Assembly (NCBI GenBank): GCA_035295165.1
Contig: DATGJN010000047.1
Coordinates: 1 to 64,000, forward strand
Length of the DNA stretch: 64,000 nucleotides
Direction of reading: 5' to 3'
Origin: a bacterium
Lineage (GTDB): Bacteria > Sysuimicrobiota > Sysuimicrobiia > Sysuimicrobiales > Segetimicrobiaceae
Positions 34,801 to 41,433 of this stretch are shown here, in pieces. Made by a program: the position numbers and the translations under genes. Numbering within the stretch: position 1 is the stretch's first letter; the number at the start of each line of letters is the position of its first letter. The notes beneath the pieces are model-generated. The model searched no databases, had not been told where the DNA came from, and was given only the letters and a program-made list of their open reading frames with translations.

Positions 34801-35474
34801 GGCCAGGCGCCACTGTGGCGGTGGTCGGCCCCTCGGGGGCCGGCAAGACCACGGCCGCGAACCTGCTCCTGCGGTTCTGGGATCCGTCAGACGGCACGAT
34901 CACGCTCGACGGCCGCGACGTGCGCGCCTACGCGCTCGACCAGCTACGGGGCCGCATCGCGCTCGTCGCCCAGGACACGTACTTGTTCAACAACACGCTG
35001 CGCGCGAACGTGCTGCTGGCCAAGCCGGACGCCGATGACCGCGAGCTTCGCCTCGCGATCGACCGCGCCGCGCTGGCCGAGATGGTCGAAAGCCTCCCGG
35101 ACGGGTTGGACACTCGGGTCGGCGAGCGCGGCGTGCAACTCTCGGGCGGCCAGCGCCAGCGCGTGGCGATCGCCCGCGCGTTTCTCAAGAACGCGCCCGT
35201 GCTGATCCTGGACGAGGCAACCTCGCATCTCGACGCGGTCAACGAAGCGCTAGTGCGATGCGCGCTCGATGACCTGATGCACGATCGCACGACGATCGTG
35301 ATCGCTCACCGGCTGTCAACGATCCGCGCGGCCGACCTGATCGCCGTGCTCGATGGCGGGCGCCTCGTGGACACGGGAACGCACGCGAGCCTGCTGGCGC
35401 GAGGTGGGCTCTACACCAACCTCGTCGAGCGGCAGCTCGGGCTTGTCCGCGCCGCTTCCGTGCGCAGAATTTAA
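31884..35474 (+). CDS. Fused CydDC-like ABC exporter (two membrane-ATPase units in one chain)
   Basis: 1196 residues holding two exporter halves in tandem. Half one: membrane helices, then Walker A GPSGAGKSS near 367, LSGGQRQRLAIARALL near 470, and DEATSSVDSES. Half two: Walker A GPSGAGKTTAANLLL near 981, LSGGQRQRVAIARAFL near 1082, and DEATSHLDAVNE. The first membrane domain's VEQLQPFFGQYLPQL is characteristic of CydD, which with CydC exports cysteine/glutathione for cytochrome bd assembly. CydD and CydC are usually separate proteins. No cydA or cydB is adjacent, so a general efflux role is possible. AGGAG precedes the ATG at 31884. Confidence 0.82.
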   Translation: MYFDKQLWALMRGARLRIAAAIAVGLLSSFVGIARFAALGWLLTVVFRGAQAGGLVIPAATVAGAVFLRGALEYVRAMIAHQTSSCIQTQLRARLYDKVVELGPAWFAGERTGGVMLSIVDGVEQLQPFFGQYLPQLCVTALTPIAIFAFIAWWDVPVAAVMLVFALLGLVVPAVHGGNRHASLRRSASLKTFSEEFLDAIQGLATLKAFGQSTAYGRMLADKARALSRDTIRVLATSLSSRGITDLVVASGAAAGLTLGAYRVSHGLMSLQALLIILMAGTEIFRPLRDLRTVLHQGLVGQAAAIGITALLDTAATTPSGRGAAPVTLPPTLEFERVRFAYPGRRGDAHGGLSFTVGAGERVGIVGPSGAGKSSITRLLLRLYDPQEGTVRIGGRDYRTIDPEQARSQIAVVQQDTHLFHGTVEENLRLGSPDATTEELVAAARAANADGFIQTLPQGYATVIGERGAKLSGGQRQRLAIARALLRDAPILILDEATSSVDSESEAAIQQALDRLMVGRTTLILAHRLSSVIDADRILVLDQGRIVESGRHDELMRRDGAYRRLMGTQADDGVLVADSRSERPRVSRGGPDLLGDVDLAADPEDAIVRAFPLGLGKTVATLLQFVLPLRGQLALTMLSGIGRVAAFTGVAIVSALIVAAVRHGAPYGAFLVLLAITTPLAGILQWVEAYLAHVVAYDLLAEMRIALFAKLDALAPAYLLRRRSGDLVALATQDVETIEYFYAHTVTPAAVAVFTPATVLIALAVVAWPVGLALLPFLAYVGIAPLFFRRRIDQIGARVRESLGLLTAHVGDTIQGLSELVAFQALDRRRAEFMDVVRAYQATRLEFFKDLAFQTAQLEVGMGLGGLAVAGAGALLAAHRRLDPTVLPLLTLLAVAAFLPVSEIANVGRQLADTFASTRRLYTVNREPVTVTDGPENPPPPARGGSAIAFNGVTFTYPGTRRAALSSFSLDIRPGATVAVVGPSGAGKTTAANLLLRFWDPSDGTITLDGRDVRAYALDQLRGRIALVAQDTYLFNNTLRANVLLAKPDADDRELRLAIDRAALAEMVESLPDGLDTRVGERGVQLSGGQRQRVAIARAFLKNAPVLILDEATSHLDAVNEALVRCALDDLMHDRTTIVIAHRLSTIRAADLIAVLDGGRLVDTGTHASLLARGGLYTNLVERQLGLVRAASVRRI

Positions 35475-35925
35475 TTCGCCGCGGCCCGCTCAGGACGGGC
35501 TGGCGGTGCGACGGTCTCAGCCGTTCTGTGGCGACTCACGCCGCAGAAAGACGCTGGCGGGCAGCTCGCACAATGGGCCGGTAGAGTCGCATGGCGCTCA
35601 TCGTCCACGACAGTCCGAGGACACGGGCGACGATCATCAGGTACGTGATCCCGTCCAGGGCGCGCGGATTGGGGCGGAACCAGAACCTGAAACCCTTGCA
35701 CGACCGTGGTCAGGTGTCACGCTCGAGCACGCCCGCCGGGTCGCCGCGTCACATCCGTATCTCCGCCGACAGATCCGTAAAGGAATGTCCGCTGGCGCCA
35801 AGCCCCTGGGTATTTAGGAGACGGGGGGCACCTCCTCTGCGATGCGCTGCAGCCTGTTCCTTCGACACTCTCGTCGAACCGGTGCCCCTCGACAACCGCC
35901 ACAAGGCGCACATGGGAGGGGTCAG
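35475..35925. other. Non-coding stretch with a possible minus-strand remnant
   Basis: No complete gene. A minus-strand frame at 35536-35709 looks protein-like. The right end supplies a very good ribosome binding site, GGGAGGGG, for the small gene at 35926. Nothing else was recognised. Confidence 0.45.
35536..35709 (-). pseudogene. Short C-terminal gene remnant
   Basis: This 57-codon open stretch reads FRFWFRPNPRALDGITYLM then IVARVLGLSWTMSAMRLYRP and ends AARQRLSAA. Its amphipathic, aromatic-rich composition is more like a real protein tail than a random frame. An in-frame stop lies immediately upstream, and no good start exists. It may be the end of a deleted gene. Function unknown. Confidence 0.25.
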
Positions 35926-36231
35926 ATGCGGCATTCCGATTCTGAACCGGTTCCGTTGATGCCCGGGCACGAGTACGATTGCGGGTGGGTATATCCACAG
36001 TGGCCGCAGCGACCGTATCTAGTGTTCGTCGAGCGGTCGGCGGACGCGGGGTATCGGGTGGTCCGGCACGGAACGGATGGCAGCCGCCCAATCCTGAAGG
36101 CCGGGTTTGCGACACTCACGGAGGCTAGCGCGTTCGGCAACGGGCACGTGCACGCGATGGCCAACATCGTGACATCTCGCCGGGTTCTGAATGGGACGAC
36201 ACCCCGCGCTGAGTTGGGCAAACCTGCCTAG
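35926..36231 (+). CDS. Small hypothetical protein, 101 residues
   Basis: Not recognised. The protein starts MRHSDSEPVPLMPGHEYDCG and has a globular-looking centre, YLVFVERSADAGYRVVRHG, with no signal peptide or membrane segment. An excellent ribosome binding site (GGGAGGGG, 5 nt before the ATG) is the main reason to accept it. It lies alone in the lower-GC island. A GC-rich terminator-like hairpin is found about 300 nt downstream. Confidence 0.5.
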   Translation: MRHSDSEPVPLMPGHEYDCGWVYPQWPQRPYLVFVERSADAGYRVVRHGTDGSRPILKAGFATLTEASAFGNGHVHAMANIVTSRRVLNGTTPRAELGKPA

Positions 36232-36738
36232 CTCATCGACAATCGGGGTGTGCTTCTACGACCGTGCTCAGGGAACCGTGTGAGCCTCTCCGCGCCAAGC
36301 ACCAACTGCGCCAGCGGCGATAGTTGCGAGAGACGGCCCGGAACCGCTCCGCCACACTTCATTTGGTACTGCCCATCCGAGCTTTGAACCAGCCGCGTTC
36401 GGCAGGAGCGGCACACTGAACACGAGCTGGCAAGGATGTATGCGCTGCCTTTCTGTGGCTCGTCCGATGATTGTCCCCCCTGTCGTCCTCTGCGTTCGAG
36501 ACTCGCAACAGTGCAGTCACTAGAAAACGAGAAAAGCGGCGCTGAGGGGCTGCCGCTCTTCTCGTCTTTCCCGTGGTGCACCGCGTCTTGTACATACCCA
36601 TCTCGTTGCTGCCAACGACCATCAGGTTCTCTTGGGTTGCCGGTGTCTCTCCAAGAGACCACCTTCGAGCGAACTCTAGTTGCGAACACAGGTTCGGTAT
36701 GCAATACTTCCAGCATAGAGGCCGCTGGAGGTGGTACC
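36232..36738. other. Lower-GC intergenic stretch with a strong terminator
   Basis: About 500 bases with no credible gene on either strand. G+C falls sharply (29/60 at 36661-36720). It contains the near-perfect hairpin at 36524-36570 and, at the right end, the ribosome binding site for the gene at 36739. Confidence 0.5.
36524..36570. terminator. Strong hairpin terminator
   Basis: ACGAGAAAAGCGGC (36527-36540) pairs with GCCGCTCTTCTCGT (36552-36565) with a single mismatch, around an 11-nt loop. The stem is followed by CTTTC on the plus strand and by TTTTCT on the minus strand. This is the classic shape of an intrinsic, possibly bidirectional terminator. It lies between two small forward genes. 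Confidence 0.7.
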
Positions 36739-37263
36739 GTGGCGCTGAGCGAGAAGGCTCTGCAAACCTCAACACTGTCAAACTCGCACCTGACCGCCGT
36801 CCAAGACGCCACGGTGTTGCTCTTCCGGTTCTTCTTCGATGCGGTGAACGACTTGAGCAAGGGCGTGCCGATCGAAGAGACGTGGATGGCCGAGTACCTC
36901 CCAACACGCTACCTAGAGTTGTACGACGAAGCCTTTGCGCGGCAGTTCCTCACGTGTCTCCTCACCGTGAGCGCGAAGCTATGGAGTGGGGAGGCCTACC
37001 GACCGGCCTGTGTGGCAGAGCAGCTCGCATTTCGGGCGCTGCTTGACTTCGCGCAGGCCACCCTGGAAGAGCGCGGGATAGAGCCAGACTTCGGACCCGC
37101 ATGGGAAGCGGCCTTCGACGATCTGGGCGTGACGACGCTGTTTGAGGAATCCTCCGTCGTTGATCCGCGGCTTGAGTTCGAACAGTGGTTCCGGCCAATC
37201 GCAGAAGCCGGCGTCCATCCGTCGATTCGGTTTCAGGACCGTGTGCTGACTCGGATTTCGTAA
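36739..37263 (+). CDS. Hypothetical protein coupled to the SRAP gene
   Basis: 174 residues, not recognised. Begins (GTG) ALSEKALQTSTLSNSHLTAV; the body is helical, including LLFRFFFDAVNDLSKG and LYDEAFARQFLTCLLTVSAK, and the C-terminal half is acidic with FEQWFRPIAEAG. No signal peptide or membrane helix. GGAGG lies about 7 nt before the GTG at 36739. It ends directly against the SRAP start with no gap (TAA then GTG), indicating a two-gene unit and possibly a shared function in DNA-damage handling. That link is positional only. Confidence 0.55.
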   Translation: MALSEKALQTSTLSNSHLTAVQDATVLLFRFFFDAVNDLSKGVPIEETWMAEYLPTRYLELYDEAFARQFLTCLLTVSAKLWSGEAYRPACVAEQLAFRALLDFAQATLEERGIEPDFGPAWEAAFDDLGVTTLFEESSVVDPRLEFEQWFRPIAEAGVHPSIRFQDRVLTRIS

Positions 37264-37971
37264 GTGTGCGGCCGGCTCGGCATCTATTTGATTCCTGGGC
37301 TTGTCGCGCAGTTCTTCCGGGCCGGGTATGACCCGGACCCGCGGATCGAACCCAGCTGGAACCTTGCACCCAGCCAACCCACGATGGTGATTCTGCGCAC
37401 CCCCGAGACGGGGCACCGCCGTCTGGAGCTGCTCCAATGGGGCTTCTTGCCTCGGTGGGCAACAGACCCCATGCACACGCGGCGCCCGATCAACGCCCGG
37501 GGAGAGACCGTCTCCACTTCGGGGCTATTTCGGGACGCCTTTGCCAAACGGCGATGCCTCATCCCTGCCGACAACTTCTACGAATGGAAATCACTGCCCG
37601 GCCAGAAGCAGAAACAGCCGTATGCTATTGCTCGCGCGGACGGGAACCCGATGGCCCTCGCAGGACTGTGGGAAACGTGGCACGATCCTGAGAGCGACAC
37701 GGATCGACGCACGTTTGCGATCGTGACGACAGAAGCCAACGGAGACATGGCCCGGATTCACAACCGCATGCCCGTCATCCTCGACGAAGCAGAATGGCCT
37801 GTCTGGCTGGGCGAAGTGGAGGGCGATCCCAAAGCCGTCCTGCGCCCCGCATGCGAGGGCATTCTCCGAATGTGGCCCGTGAACCGCAACGTGAATACAC
37901 CGGCGAACAACGGGCCTGACTTGCTGGAGTCGCTGGGCCAGCCGGAACAGAGCGGGCTCGCTCTATGTTAG
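37264..37971 (+). CDS. SRAP-domain protein (YedK/HMCES type abasic-site crosslinker)
   Basis: 235 residues. After removal of the initiator Met, Cys2 (MCGRLG) forms a covalent bond with abasic sites in single-stranded DNA. The remaining catalytic residues are visible: Asn77 in PINARGE, Glu107 in FYEWKS and His166 in IHNRMPVIL. WGFLPRWA is also conserved. The protein shields abasic lesions at forks. The GTG start is the only one that puts Cys at position 2. It has no ribosome binding site of its own, so it depends on translation of the upstream unknown gene. Confidence 0.9.
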   Translation: MCGRLGIYLIPGLVAQFFRAGYDPDPRIEPSWNLAPSQPTMVILRTPETGHRRLELLQWGFLPRWATDPMHTRRPINARGETVSTSGLFRDAFAKRRCLIPADNFYEWKSLPGQKQKQPYAIARADGNPMALAGLWETWHDPESDTDRRTFAIVTTEANGDMARIHNRMPVILDEAEWPVWLGEVEGDPKAVLRPACEGILRMWPVNRNVNTPANNGPDLLESLGQPEQSGLALC

Positions 37972-38023
37972 ACGCAGACTTGCCGAGATGCGACTCAACG
38001 CTAGGAGTTCCACAGGAGAACGC

Positions 38024-38212
38024 CTACGCGACAGTGACAAGCTCTCGGGTCCTGGACGAGGGTTGGACAGATACGATCTCCATGCGGACCGGATCCATCT
38101 GGTCTCGTGCGTGTGTCGTATGCCGGCCGCAGTAGACGGACACGATCTCCGTCCCGTACTTTGGGGCCACTTCGGCTTCGTGACCACACGTCGGGCAGCG
38201 GTACATTGCCAT
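38024..38212 (-). CDS. Small zinc-ribbon-like protein, 62 residues
   Basis: Starts MAMYRCPTCGHEAEVAPKYG, followed by YCGRHTTH. A CxxC knuckle followed about 20 residues later by a Cys with two nearby His could bind one zinc ion. No other domain. GAGGT lies 7 nt before the ATG. Role unknown; similar mini-proteins are common in bacterial genomes. The adjacent 52 nt to the SRAP gene hold nothing recognisable. Confidence 0.55.
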   Translation of the reverse strand: MAMYRCPTCGHEAEVAPKYGTEIVSVYCGRHTTHARDQMDPVRMEIVSVQPSSRTRELVTVA

Positions 38213-38468
38213 GACGGACCTCGCAGTTGGGATGTCTGCTCAGATTATTCCCGAGTCGCGCGTGCCCCGGACCGCAAACGGCGCGAAGGGCTGCATCGAA
38301 TCCGTTCGATCCGCGGGTCCTCCAAAAGAATCCGTCAAGACGCGTTCGGCTAGCTCGGACCCTCCAGGTGGGGTTCCCGGCCTTTTTTGGGGCATTCAGC
38401 AAGTGCACCAAGTAGAGTCGCGTGACGGCGACGAGAGGTGCACAGACTGGGAACCTTGGGGGGATGGG

Positions 38469-38702
38469 ATGCGGCGGACGCTTCTGGTGGGGTTCTTGAG
38501 CGCGATGGTCATAACAGTGCTGCCAGGATTCACCCTGCCGTACGGTGGGACTTTCGTCGGCGGCACTGGGATCGCAAGTGCGGACGACCTGAACGGCGAC
38601 TTGAACAGTAACTGTCACACTGGGGCGAAGGGTCGCGGAGCTGGCGGGAACGACAAGGTCGACGAGGGCGACTGCATTCTCGACATTCTCGGCGGTTTCT
38701 AG
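38469..38702 (+). CDS. Small secreted protein, 77 residues, unknown
   Basis: Signal-peptide-like start: MRRTLLVGFLSAMVITVLPG, then a Gly-rich stretch and probable cleavage after GIASA. The short mature part is polar with two Cys (NSNCHTGAKG and DEGDCILDILGG) that could form a disulfide. GGGGGGAT lies before the ATG at 38469. Two hairpins follow the stop. Function unknown; a secreted peptide or envelope factor is possible. Confidence 0.45.
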   Translation: MRRTLLVGFLSAMVITVLPGFTLPYGGTFVGGTGIASADDLNGDLNSNCHTGAKGRGAGGNDKVDEGDCILDILGGF

Positions 38703-38723
38703 ACAAGCACGTCACACTCAATT

Positions 38724-38783
38724 CGTGCGAGAGCCCGCACGATGGGGGGCCGGGGCATCCAACGTGACGTTCGGCCCCCCGTC
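38724..38783 (+). terminator. Tandem hairpin terminator after the secreted-protein gene
   Basis: First hairpin CGTGCG (38724-38729) with CGCACG (38736-38741). Second hairpin GGGGGGCCG (38744-38752) with CGGCCCCCC (38772-38780), extendable to 12 pairs through 38741-38743 and 38781-38783. The loop of the second is 19 nt. No T-run follows. Strength and position just after a stop codon support termination. Confidence 0.6.
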
Positions 38784-39108
38784 TAACTACGCCGAACAAC
38801 CGGCAACCTCTTGGATACTACACGAGTGGTGATTCGCCGCGAGGAAGGGGCGAAGGAAGAAAGAACTCTCCATTAGAAGCGCGAAGGCGTCTCCCCCTCC
38901 GGCTCGGAGCTGAATTGTCGTTCACCGCGATTCCTGTATCGAGATCGACGCCTGCATCCCCCTGGGGGAGCGGAGATGCTGAGCGGGCCACCATGGGTGA
39001 TAGCGTCCGCGCCTTCGTGAACTCATGACCCGCAACGGGGAATGGCCGACCGGTCAAACGGGACTTCCCGCACCACCGCCGAACGTAAGTACCCAGCGGA
39101 GGCGGGTC

Positions 39109-39136
39109 CCGGTCCCGCGCGCGGCCGCGCGACCGG
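39109..39136 (+). promoter_or_regulatory. GC-rich leader hairpin before the COG4280-type membrane gene
   Basis: CCGGT...CGCGCG pairs with CGCGCG...ACCGG in the 30 nt ending about 30 nt before the start. It may be a leader structure controlling the membrane-protein unit. The manganese (yybP-ykoY) riboswitch consensus was looked for, because that class precedes membrane proteins of this kind, and was not found. Confidence 0.3.
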
Positions 39137-39166
39137 TGCCTGTGTATTCGAGGTGATGCGCTGGTG

Positions 39167-39934
39167 ATGATGCACAACATCCTGCTCGTCCTCTCCACCT
39201 TCCTCGCCTCCGCGGTCGAGATGGTGGAGGCGTTGACGATCGTGCTCGCGGTCGGCGTGACGCGCGGCTGGCGCCCGGCGCTCGTCGGTGTTGCGGCCGG
39301 GGTGGTCGTGCTGGCCGCCGTCGTCGCGGTGTTCGGGCCCGCGCTGACGTACATCCCGATCGACGCCCTCCGGCTCGTCGTGGGAATCCTGCTGCTGGTG
39401 TTTGGCCTGCAGTGGCTGCGCAAGGCCGTGCTCAGGGCCGCCGGCTACGTGCCGCTGCACGATGAGGACGCGGCGTTCCGGCGAGAGACGGAGGCGGCCC
39501 GGGCCGCAGGGACCGAAATCCGCGCCGGGCTCGACTGGTATGGATTCACGCTGTCGTTCAAGGGCGTACTCTTGGAAGGACTGGAAGTGGCATTCATCGT
39601 CGTGACGTTCGGGAGCACCGAAGGCAATCTTCCGCTCGCGGTCCTCGGGGCGGCCGTCGCGGTGGTTCTCGTCGCGGGCACCGGCGTGCTGGTCCACCGG
39701 CCGCTCAGCACCGTCCCCGAAAACGCGATGAAGTTCGCGGTCGGCCTCATGCTCACCACGTTCGGGACCTTCTGGAGCGCCGAGGGCGCCGGCGTGACCT
39801 GGCCCGGCGGGGACGGAGCGATCCCGGCCATCCTGGCGTTTCTGATCGTGGTGTCGCTGGCGTTCGCGTCGCTCCTGCGGCAGCAGCGGCAGCGGATGGC
39901 GGCGACGCCCTCGATAGGAACCGGGGGACAGTGA
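39167..39934 (+). CDS. Predicted multi-pass membrane protein (COG4280-like)
   Basis: About 255 residues. The N-terminus has VEMVEALTIVLAVGVTRGW, a conserved acidic-in-membrane motif that suggests ion handling. The second half repeats a similar motif: LEGLEVAFIVVTFGS. Hydrophobic helices are separated by a charged cytoplasmic loop (HDEDAAFRRETEAARAAG). The internal repeat of E-x-x-E in membrane helices resembles cation transporters of the GDT1/LysE type, but identification is by pattern only. Two adjacent ATGs (39167, 39170) and a GTG (39164) are possible starts; AGGTGAT lies upstream. Confidence 0.6.
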   Translation: MMHNILLVLSTFLASAVEMVEALTIVLAVGVTRGWRPALVGVAAGVVVLAAVVAVFGPALTYIPIDALRLVVGILLLVFGLQWLRKAVLRAAGYVPLHDEDAAFRRETEAARAAGTEIRAGLDWYGFTLSFKGVLLEGLEVAFIVVTFGSTEGNLPLAVLGAAVAVVLVAGTGVLVHRPLSTVPENAMKFAVGLMLTTFGTFWSAEGAGVTWPGGDGAIPAILAFLIVVSLAFASLLRQQRQRMAATPSIGTGGQ

Positions 39935-39935
39935 C

Positions 39936-40142
39936 ATGGCGGCCGCGGTGATCGGGTTCTTCCGCTTCTGGTACGAGTTCATCGTCGGGGACGACTGGAC
40001 CGTCGCGGCCGGCGTGATCGTGGCCCTCGCCGTGACCTTTTTCTTGGCCCACCGCGCCGTCCCGGCGTGGTGGATCATGCCGCTGGCGGTGGGAGCGGTG
40101 CTGTTGAGCTCGCTCCGCCGGGCCGCCAGGCGCGCACGCTGA
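39936..40142 (+). CDS. Small membrane protein, 68 residues, partner of the preceding gene
   Basis: One nt after the preceding stop. Sequence MAAAVIGFFRFWYEFIVGDD, then two hydrophobic helices (VAAGVIVALAVTFFLAHR and WWIMPLAVGAVLLSS) and a basic tail RRAARRAR. Usually found next to COG4280-type proteins, which suggests a subunit. No catalytic motif. The next gene, cofG, starts 28 nt later, so this pair may share a transcript with F420 genes. Confidence 0.65.
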   Translation: MAAAVIGFFRFWYEFIVGDDWTVAAGVIVALAVTFFLAHRAVPAWWIMPLAVGAVLLSSLRRAARRAR

Positions 40143-40170
40143 GGCCTGTCCGGGCCCCGGATTCTCCCTC

Positions 40171-41433
40171 ATGACCTTCCGCACAACCGCACCCTCCGGA
40201 CCACTGCCCGCGGGTGACGCGCCCGGTCGGGTCCGTTCGCGGGAGATCGCGGCGGCACTCGACCGCGTCGCCGACGGGGCGGCGCTCGGCCGCGACGACG
40301 CGGTCCGCCTGCTCTCGGCTGAGCCCGCGGACGTCGGCGCGATCTGCGAGGCGGCGAGACGCCTCCGCGGCCGCGGCAAGGGCACGACGGTCAGCTTCTC
40401 TCCCAAAGTCTTCATTCCGCTGACGCGCCTGTGCCGCGACGCGTGCGGGTACTGTACGTTCCGCACCACACCGGCCTCCGACCCCGCGCTCTACATGACG
40501 GCGGAGCAGGTGCTCGACGTCGCACGGCGGGGGCAGCGGCTCGGATGTACGGAGGCGCTGTTCACGCTTGGGGAACGCCCCGAGCAGCGGTTCCCGGAGG
40601 CCCGCGCGTGGCTCCGCCGCCGCGGATACCGGAGCACGCTCGCCTACCTCAGGGAGATGGCCGCGCTGGTGCTCGCCGAGACGACACTGTGGCCGCATGT
40701 GAATCCCGGGACCCTGTCCGAATCCGAGATGACGGGGCTGCGCGACGTGAGCGCGTCGATGGGCCTCATGCTCGAGAACACGAGCGAGCGGCTGTGCGGC
40801 CCGGGCGGGCCGCACGAGCACGCGCCGAGCAAGCATCCGCGGGCACGCCTCCACACGCTCGAGACGGCCGGCCGGCTGCGCGTGGCCTTCACCACGGGCC
40901 TGCTGCTCGGGATCGGCGAGACACGGGAGGAGCGCGCGGACACGCTGCTCGCGATCCGCGACGCCCACGCGCGGTGGGGCCACGTGCAGGAAGTGATCGT
41001 GCAGAACTTCCGCGCGAAGCCCGCGACACCGATGTCCGGGGCGCCGGAGCCCGACGTGGACGACGTCGTCCGCACAGCGGCGGTCGCGCGGCTGGTGCTG
41101 GGCCCCGACATGAACATCCAGGTGCCGCCGAATCTCACCGCGGACGCCTACCACGTGTACCTGTCCGCGGGGATCAACGACTGGGGCGGGATCTCGCCGC
41201 TCACGATCGACTTCGTCAACCCGGAGGCCCGGTGGCCCGAGATCGCCGCCCTCGCGGCGCGCACCGCCGAGGCCGGACTGACCCTGCGCCCGCGCCTGCC
41301 GGTCTACCCCGAGTACCTGTTGCAGCGCTCCGAGTATGTCCCAGCCCCCCTCCGCGCCGGCCTCTGCAAGGCGGCCGACGAGGAAGGGTATGTGAAAGGG
41401 GGCCTCGCCCGCCATGGCGTCACCGCGTCCTGA
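40171..41433 (+). CDS. cofG: 7,8-didemethyl-8-hydroxy-5-deazariboflavin synthase subunit CofG
   Basis: 420 residues, radical-SAM enzyme. The 4Fe-4S ligands are C88, C92 and C95 in LCRDACGYCTF. VQNFRAKPATPMSGAPEP and NIQVPPNLTADAYHVYLSAG are CofG signatures. With CofH it makes FO, the deazaflavin chromophore of coenzyme F420, from tyrosine and the flavin precursor 5-amino-6-ribitylamino-uracil. In actinobacteria the two are fused as FbiC; here they are separate, overlapping by 20 nt. A 70-residue N-terminal extension before the core is variable. Confidence 0.95.
   Translation: MTFRTTAPSGPLPAGDAPGRVRSREIAAALDRVADGAALGRDDAVRLLSAEPADVGAICEAARRLRGRGKGTTVSFSPKVFIPLTRLCRDACGYCTFRTTPASDPALYMTAEQVLDVARRGQRLGCTEALFTLGERPEQRFPEARAWLRRRGYRSTLAYLREMAALVLAETTLWPHVNPGTLSESEMTGLRDVSASMGLMLENTSERLCGPGGPHEHAPSKHPRARLHTLETAGRLRVAFTTGLLLGIGETREERADTLLAIRDAHARWGHVQEVIVQNFRAKPATPMSGAPEPDVDDVVRTAAVARLVLGPDMNIQVPPNLTADAYHVYLSAGINDWGGISPLTIDFVNPEARWPEIAALAARTAEAGLTLRPRLPVYPEYLLQRSEYVPAPLRAGLCKAADEEGYVKGGLARHGVTAS

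Larger units (their letters stand above)
38703..39166. other. Intergenic region with tandem hairpins and a GC-rich leader
   Basis: About 460 bases without a convincing gene. The left end holds the tandem hairpins at 38724-38783, the right end a strong GC hairpin at 39109-39136 ahead of the membrane-protein gene. A minus-strand frame across 38820-39000 is open but low-complexity (repeated Pro, Leu, Gly, Ser, Arg), and was not accepted. Confidence 0.5.

Noticed and set aside
36232-36738. Minus-strand reading frame with several Cys (SCSVCRSC)
   Set aside because: No ribosome binding site, no family resemblance, and interrupted by a terminator-like hairpin.
38330-38400. tRNA-like segment with GGGTTCCCGG
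   Set aside because: No cloverleaf could be drawn, and the T-loop consensus is not met.
38820-39000. Minus-strand frame ending SPLPRGESPLV
   Set aside because: Low-complexity, no start with a ribosome binding site, and not similar to a known protein.
39000-39160. Manganese (yybP-ykoY) riboswitch ahead of the membrane-protein gene
   Set aside because: Only a loosely similar end segment (ACCGGTGCC) was seen; the GGGGAGTAGC core is absent.
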